From Verrucomicrobia bacterium UBA5540 (lineage in GTDB: Bacteria > Verrucomicrobiota > Kiritimatiellia > Kiritimatiellales > Tichowtungiaceae): a stretch of 8,593 bases of DNA. Under the pieces are notes generated by a model. The model did not search any database and was not told where the DNA came from. It worked only from the letters and a program-made list of their open reading frames with translations. Positions 6,705 to 8,593 of the stretch are shown here, piece by piece. Each line of letters starts with the position of its first letter. The first letter of the stretch is position 1. The position numbers and the translations under genes were made by a program. The DNA lies in the NCBI GenBank assembly GCA_002423675.1, contig DINM01000076.1, positions 1,278-9,870 on the forward strand, read 5' to 3'.

Positions 6705-6733
6705 TTGCCTCCCATCCGTCTGCGCCCTATACT
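6705..6733 (+). promoter_or_regulatory. Sigma-70 promoter for the DUF4186-type gene
   Basis: TTGCCT (6705-6710) and TATACT (6728-6733) are separated by exactly 17 bases, with five of six matches in the -10 box. Transcription would begin near 6740. It probably also drives pcnB downstream, since no other clear promoter is seen before that gene. Confidence 0.75.
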
Positions 6734-6782
6734 CTGGCTTGTGCTGTAGTTGGTTTACACACGGAAAGGAGGGAGACGAAAC

Positions 6783-7160
6783 GTGCAGAATATTGATGAC
6801 AAACAATGGAAATCGCTAAAACAGAAACTTGCCCGCTCGAAGCAGATCGTCTCTCCGGCGATGGGCGAGCCTGAAAAAGAATATGTTCAGTCGCGCGGGA
6901 TCGACATCCTCCGCCTTCATGCCACCGACTTCGTCAACAAACGAATCGCGCCGGCTGAACCGAAAAACGACGGCCGTCAGACTCCGCTCAAAGGACACCC
7001 CGTTTTTATTGCACAACACGCCACCGGAACCAGCGACCGGATTAAACTGGAAAAGTTCCATGGTATCAAAAGCGGCATCGATCTCACCGAAAAAGAAGTC
7101 GCTTACATTGTAAGCGTCATCCTCCGCTGGATTCAGGAACAAATCGGAGAACCTGTCTGA
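6783..7160 (+). CDS. DUF4186 family protein
   Basis: This 125-residue protein is recognised from memory as DUF4186, a family without a known function. Conserved-looking parts are LHATDFVNKRIAPAEPKNDG (residues 45-64), then RQTPLKGHPVFIAQHATGT with H72 and H79, then EKFHGI with H93, and the closing helix LTEKEVAYIVSVILRWI. No signal peptide or membrane segment is seen. Relatives, as I recall them, carry a cysteine cluster where this one reads SDRIKLEKFH, so a metal site may be missing here. The GTG start at 6783 is chosen because a perfect AGGAGG (6767-6772) lies ten bases upstream. The frame is open to a TTG at 6750, but that would place the ribosome-binding site inside the gene. It is followed on the same strand by pcnB across a gap of 84 bases filled by two palindromes. 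Confidence 0.8.
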   Translation: MQNIDDKQWKSLKQKLARSKQIVSPAMGEPEKEYVQSRGIDILRLHATDFVNKRIAPAEPKNDGRQTPLKGHPVFIAQHATGTSDRIKLEKFHGIKSGIDLTEKEVAYIVSVILRWIQEQIGEPV

Positions 7161-7181
7161 TTTTTCCAATGTTTGGAAAAA
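7161..7181. repeat. Palindrome copy 4, 9-bp arms TTTTTCCAA / TTGGAAAAA, spacer TGT
   Basis: The longest perfect copy, 21 bases, beginning at the base directly after the stop codon of the DUF4186-type gene. As RNA it would form only a weak A-U-rich hairpin with no T-tract after it, so it is a poor terminator. A double-stranded protein-binding site fits better. Confidence 0.85.
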
Positions 7182-7215
7182 ACTTCTTTCCCCGATCCTC
7201 CGTGCCAATTACATT

Positions 7216-7232
7216 TTTCCAAACCTTGGAAA
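7216..7232. repeat. Palindrome copy 5, TTTCCAA-ACC-TTGGAAA
   Basis: A perfect inverted repeat with 7-bp arms, identical on the opposite strand to the core of copy 3. Its centre is 53 bp from copy 4. It ends 12 bases before the pcnB ATG, in the place a ribosome-binding site would normally occupy. Confidence 0.85.
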
Positions 7233-7244
7233 TTCTATCGTCTT

Positions 7245-8453
7245 ATGGATCCTCAAATTATAGCCCGCCCCGACCACACCGTCAGCCGCAAGCAAATCAG
7301 CCCTTCCGCAATTAAAGTGCTCTACGGCCTCAAAGACGTCGGATACACAGCCTATCTCGCAGGCGGCGGCGTTCGCGATATTCTGCTCTGACGCAACCCG
7401 AAAGATTTTGACGTCGCCACCAACGCCACGCCGGAAGATGTGAAGCGGGTATTTCGTAACTGCCGCCTCATCGGCCGCCGCTTCCGTCTGGCTCATGTCT
7501 ACTTTCACAACGAAACCATTGAAGTCTCCACCTTCCGCGCATTGACCCCCGAGCCCCAGGGCTGCGACGAAAACTGCCACTGCGTCGCCGACAACGGCCT
7601 TGTCCTGCGCGACAATGTTTTTGGAAGTCCCGAAGAAGATGCCCTTCGCCGTGACTTCACCGTCAACGCCCTCTTCTACAACATCGCCGACTTCTCCATT
7701 ATCGACTACACCGGCGGCCTGCGCGATCTGGATGCTCACCTGCTGCGCGTCATCGGCGATCCCGCCCGCCGCTTCGTCGAAGACCCCGTTCGCATCCTGC
7801 GCGCCATCCGCTTCGCCGCCGCACTTGGCTTTGATATCGATCCCGCCGCGCGCGAATCCATCTGCAACCACGCTGCCCGGCTCGAAGATTGCTCCTCATC
7901 GCGTCTCTACGAAGAAATCCAGAAACTCCTCAGCTGCGGTAAAGCGGCGCGGGTCTTTGATCTTTGCTGCAAGCTCAACGTTTTCGAACACCTCTTCCCT
8001 GAGCTCGGGGCCTGGTTCAACGCGCCCGACGGAGAAGCAAAAACCCATTGGCTGAAAAAAAGCTTCAGCCAGATCGACCGGTGGCGCGCCGCCGGCTTCA
8101 ACATCGATCCCGCCCTGCTCTTCGCCCTCATCTTCGGTGAATATCACGAATGGGTCGCATCGCAGCTCATGCAAAACGAAGGCCTGTCACACGCCGACGC
8201 GCTTATTGAGGCCACGCATCGACACATTCGCCAGCTTGACCGCATCCGCATCCCGAAAGCCGTCACGCACCACATTGCTGAAATCATGAGCGGACAGCCG
8301 CGTTTCCTCAAGATGACGCCGAAAAATGCTCAGCGCATTATGCGCCACCGCAGCTTCCTCGATGCCTTCCTCTACTTTAAATTTGCCGCCCGCACCACCG
8401 GACGTCATAAAACCGAACTTGACTGGTGGGAACAGCAGCGCAAAGCGAGATAA
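7245..8453 (+). pseudogene. pcnB: Poly(A) polymerase PcnB with an in-frame TGA at codon 49
   Basis: The 402-codon frame encodes a class II nucleotidyltransferase-fold poly(A) polymerase, which adds 3' A-tails to RNA and so marks it for decay. PcnB rather than CCA-adding enzyme is indicated by HTVSRKQISPSAIKVLYGL at 11-29, GRRFRLAHV at 77-85 and RRDFTVNALFY from 135. GGGVRD lies at 40-45, the catalytic D54-F-D56 in PKDFDVAT, and EDPVRILRAIRFAA farther on. Codon 49 (7389-7391) is TGA where E. coli PcnB has glycine (LLLG before KKPKDFDV); GGA to TGA is a single change. The frame is otherwise intact. Reinitiation at the GTG at 7440 would lose GGGVRD and both catalytic aspartates, so it could not make active enzyme. 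An insert with C107, C111 and C113 (GCDENCHC) precedes LRDNVFG. No Shine-Dalgarno precedes the ATG. It could be a true pseudogene, a sequence error or a read-through gene. Confidence 0.88.
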
Positions 8454-8466
8454 ACGCCTTTACCGC

Positions 8467-8495
8467 TTGCCCTGTGCGACTGAATATCATACATA
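8467..8495 (+). promoter_or_regulatory. Candidate promoter for tRNA-Ser
   Basis: TTGCCC (8467-8472) is followed after 17 bases by TACATA (8490-8495), a weak -10 match. The -35 resembles the TTGCCT used by the DUF4186-type gene. A TATCAT at 8485-8490 matches -10 better but is too close to that -35. Confidence 0.35.
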
Positions 8496-8508
8496 AAACA
8501 TCCTTTGC

Positions 8509-8593
8509 GGAGAGGTGGCTGAGTGGCTTAAAGCAGTGGTTTGCTAAACCGCCGTACGCCGAAAGGCGTACCGGGGGTTCGAATCCCCCCTTC
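8509..8593 (+). tRNA. tRNA-Ser (anticodon GCU), 3' end cut by window edge
   Basis: A class II tRNA starts with GGAGAGG. It has a D arm (GGCTGAGTGGCTTAAAGC), an anticodon stem around TTGCTAA giving anticodon GCU (decodes AGC and AGU), a long variable arm TACGCC-GAAA-GGCGTA, and a T arm GGGGG-TTCGAAT-CCCCC. Only the last bases of the acceptor strand, the discriminator and any CCA fall outside the window. The visible CTTC pairs correctly with the 5' strand. Confidence 0.96.

Noticed and set aside
7047..7062. TGGAA-AAG-TTCCA in the DUF4186-type gene as a sixth palindrome
   Set aside because: The half-sites are in the opposite order to the intergenic family and the stretch is coding, so it is not the same element.
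7389..7391. TGA in pcnB as a sign of a variant genetic code with UGA as glycine (as in SR1 and Gracilibacteria)
   Set aside because: TGA is the normal stop of the receiver gene, the ATPase gene, lpxA and the DUF4186-type gene in this same window, and no other gene has an internal TGA.
7389..7430. Selenocysteine codon in pcnB
   Set aside because: The position is a glycine in the family, not a redox site, and I see no convincing SECIS-like hairpin just downstream.
7209..7871. Minus-strand frame of 220 codons opposite pcnB
   Set aside because: It is a low-complexity Ala/Gly/Asp-rich product antisense to conserved pcnB sequence, with no ribosome-binding site.
7440..8453. A separate gene starting at the GTG at 7440
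   Set aside because: The protein would lack the GGGVRD motif and both catalytic aspartates, which are encoded in frame directly upstream. The same frame continues back past the TGA.

Overview
The window reads as ordinary chromosomal DNA of a Gram-negative bacterium: lipid A and fatty-acid genes (fabZ, lpxA), a secretion or pilus ATPase, an exported prolyl-isomerase lipoprotein and two tRNA genes. Every gene but one ends cleanly at TAA or TGA. I see no transposase, integrase, phage or CRISPR component. The phylum cannot be fixed from this alone. The Dps-like ferritin, a DUF4186-type protein, the fabZ-lpxA pair and the TTTCCAA-N3-TTGGAAA palindromes make me lean weakly to the PVC group (Verrucomicrobiota, Kiritimatiellota or Lentisphaerota). 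That placement is inference.

Layout. From the left, two minus-strand genes encode a small two-helix membrane protein and, downstream of it, a Dps-like thioferritin (45-850). A plus-strand receiver-domain protein follows (1007-1753). It converges on a minus-strand operon, fabZ-lpxA-GspE/PilB-type ATPase (4779 down to 1856), which has a good promoter at 4821-4849. Upstream of that is a minus-strand cysteine-rich YkgJ-type protein (4853-5188). It is divergent from a plus-strand SurA/PrsA-like lipoprotein (5320-6471), which ends in a strong hairpin terminator. A minus-strand tRNA-Leu(CAG) comes next, divergent from a DUF4186-type gene (6783-7160) with an excellent promoter and ribosome-binding site. 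Last are a poly(A) polymerase gene (pcnB, 7245-8453) and a tRNA-Ser(GCU) cut by the window end.

Two things stand out. First, five copies of a short palindrome, TTTCCAA-N3-TTGGAAA, sit only in two intergenic gaps (1761-1851 and 7161-7232). Within each cluster the centres are 31, 42 and 53 bp apart, close to 3, 4 and 5 turns of B-DNA, as expected for a dimeric protein binding one face of the helix. Second, pcnB carries an in-frame TGA exactly at a conserved glycine (GGA to TGA is one base change), between its GGGVRD motif and its catalytic DxD pair. The frame is otherwise intact for more than 1 kb. Because four other genes here use TGA as a normal stop, this is a fresh nonsense mutation, a sequence error or a recoding event, not a variant genetic code.

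How the genes work together: FabZ and LpxA both use 3-hydroxyacyl-ACP, so their pairing balances fatty-acid elongation against lipid A. The lipoprotein isomerase and the secretion ATPase also concern the cell envelope. PcnB and the tRNAs belong to RNA metabolism.
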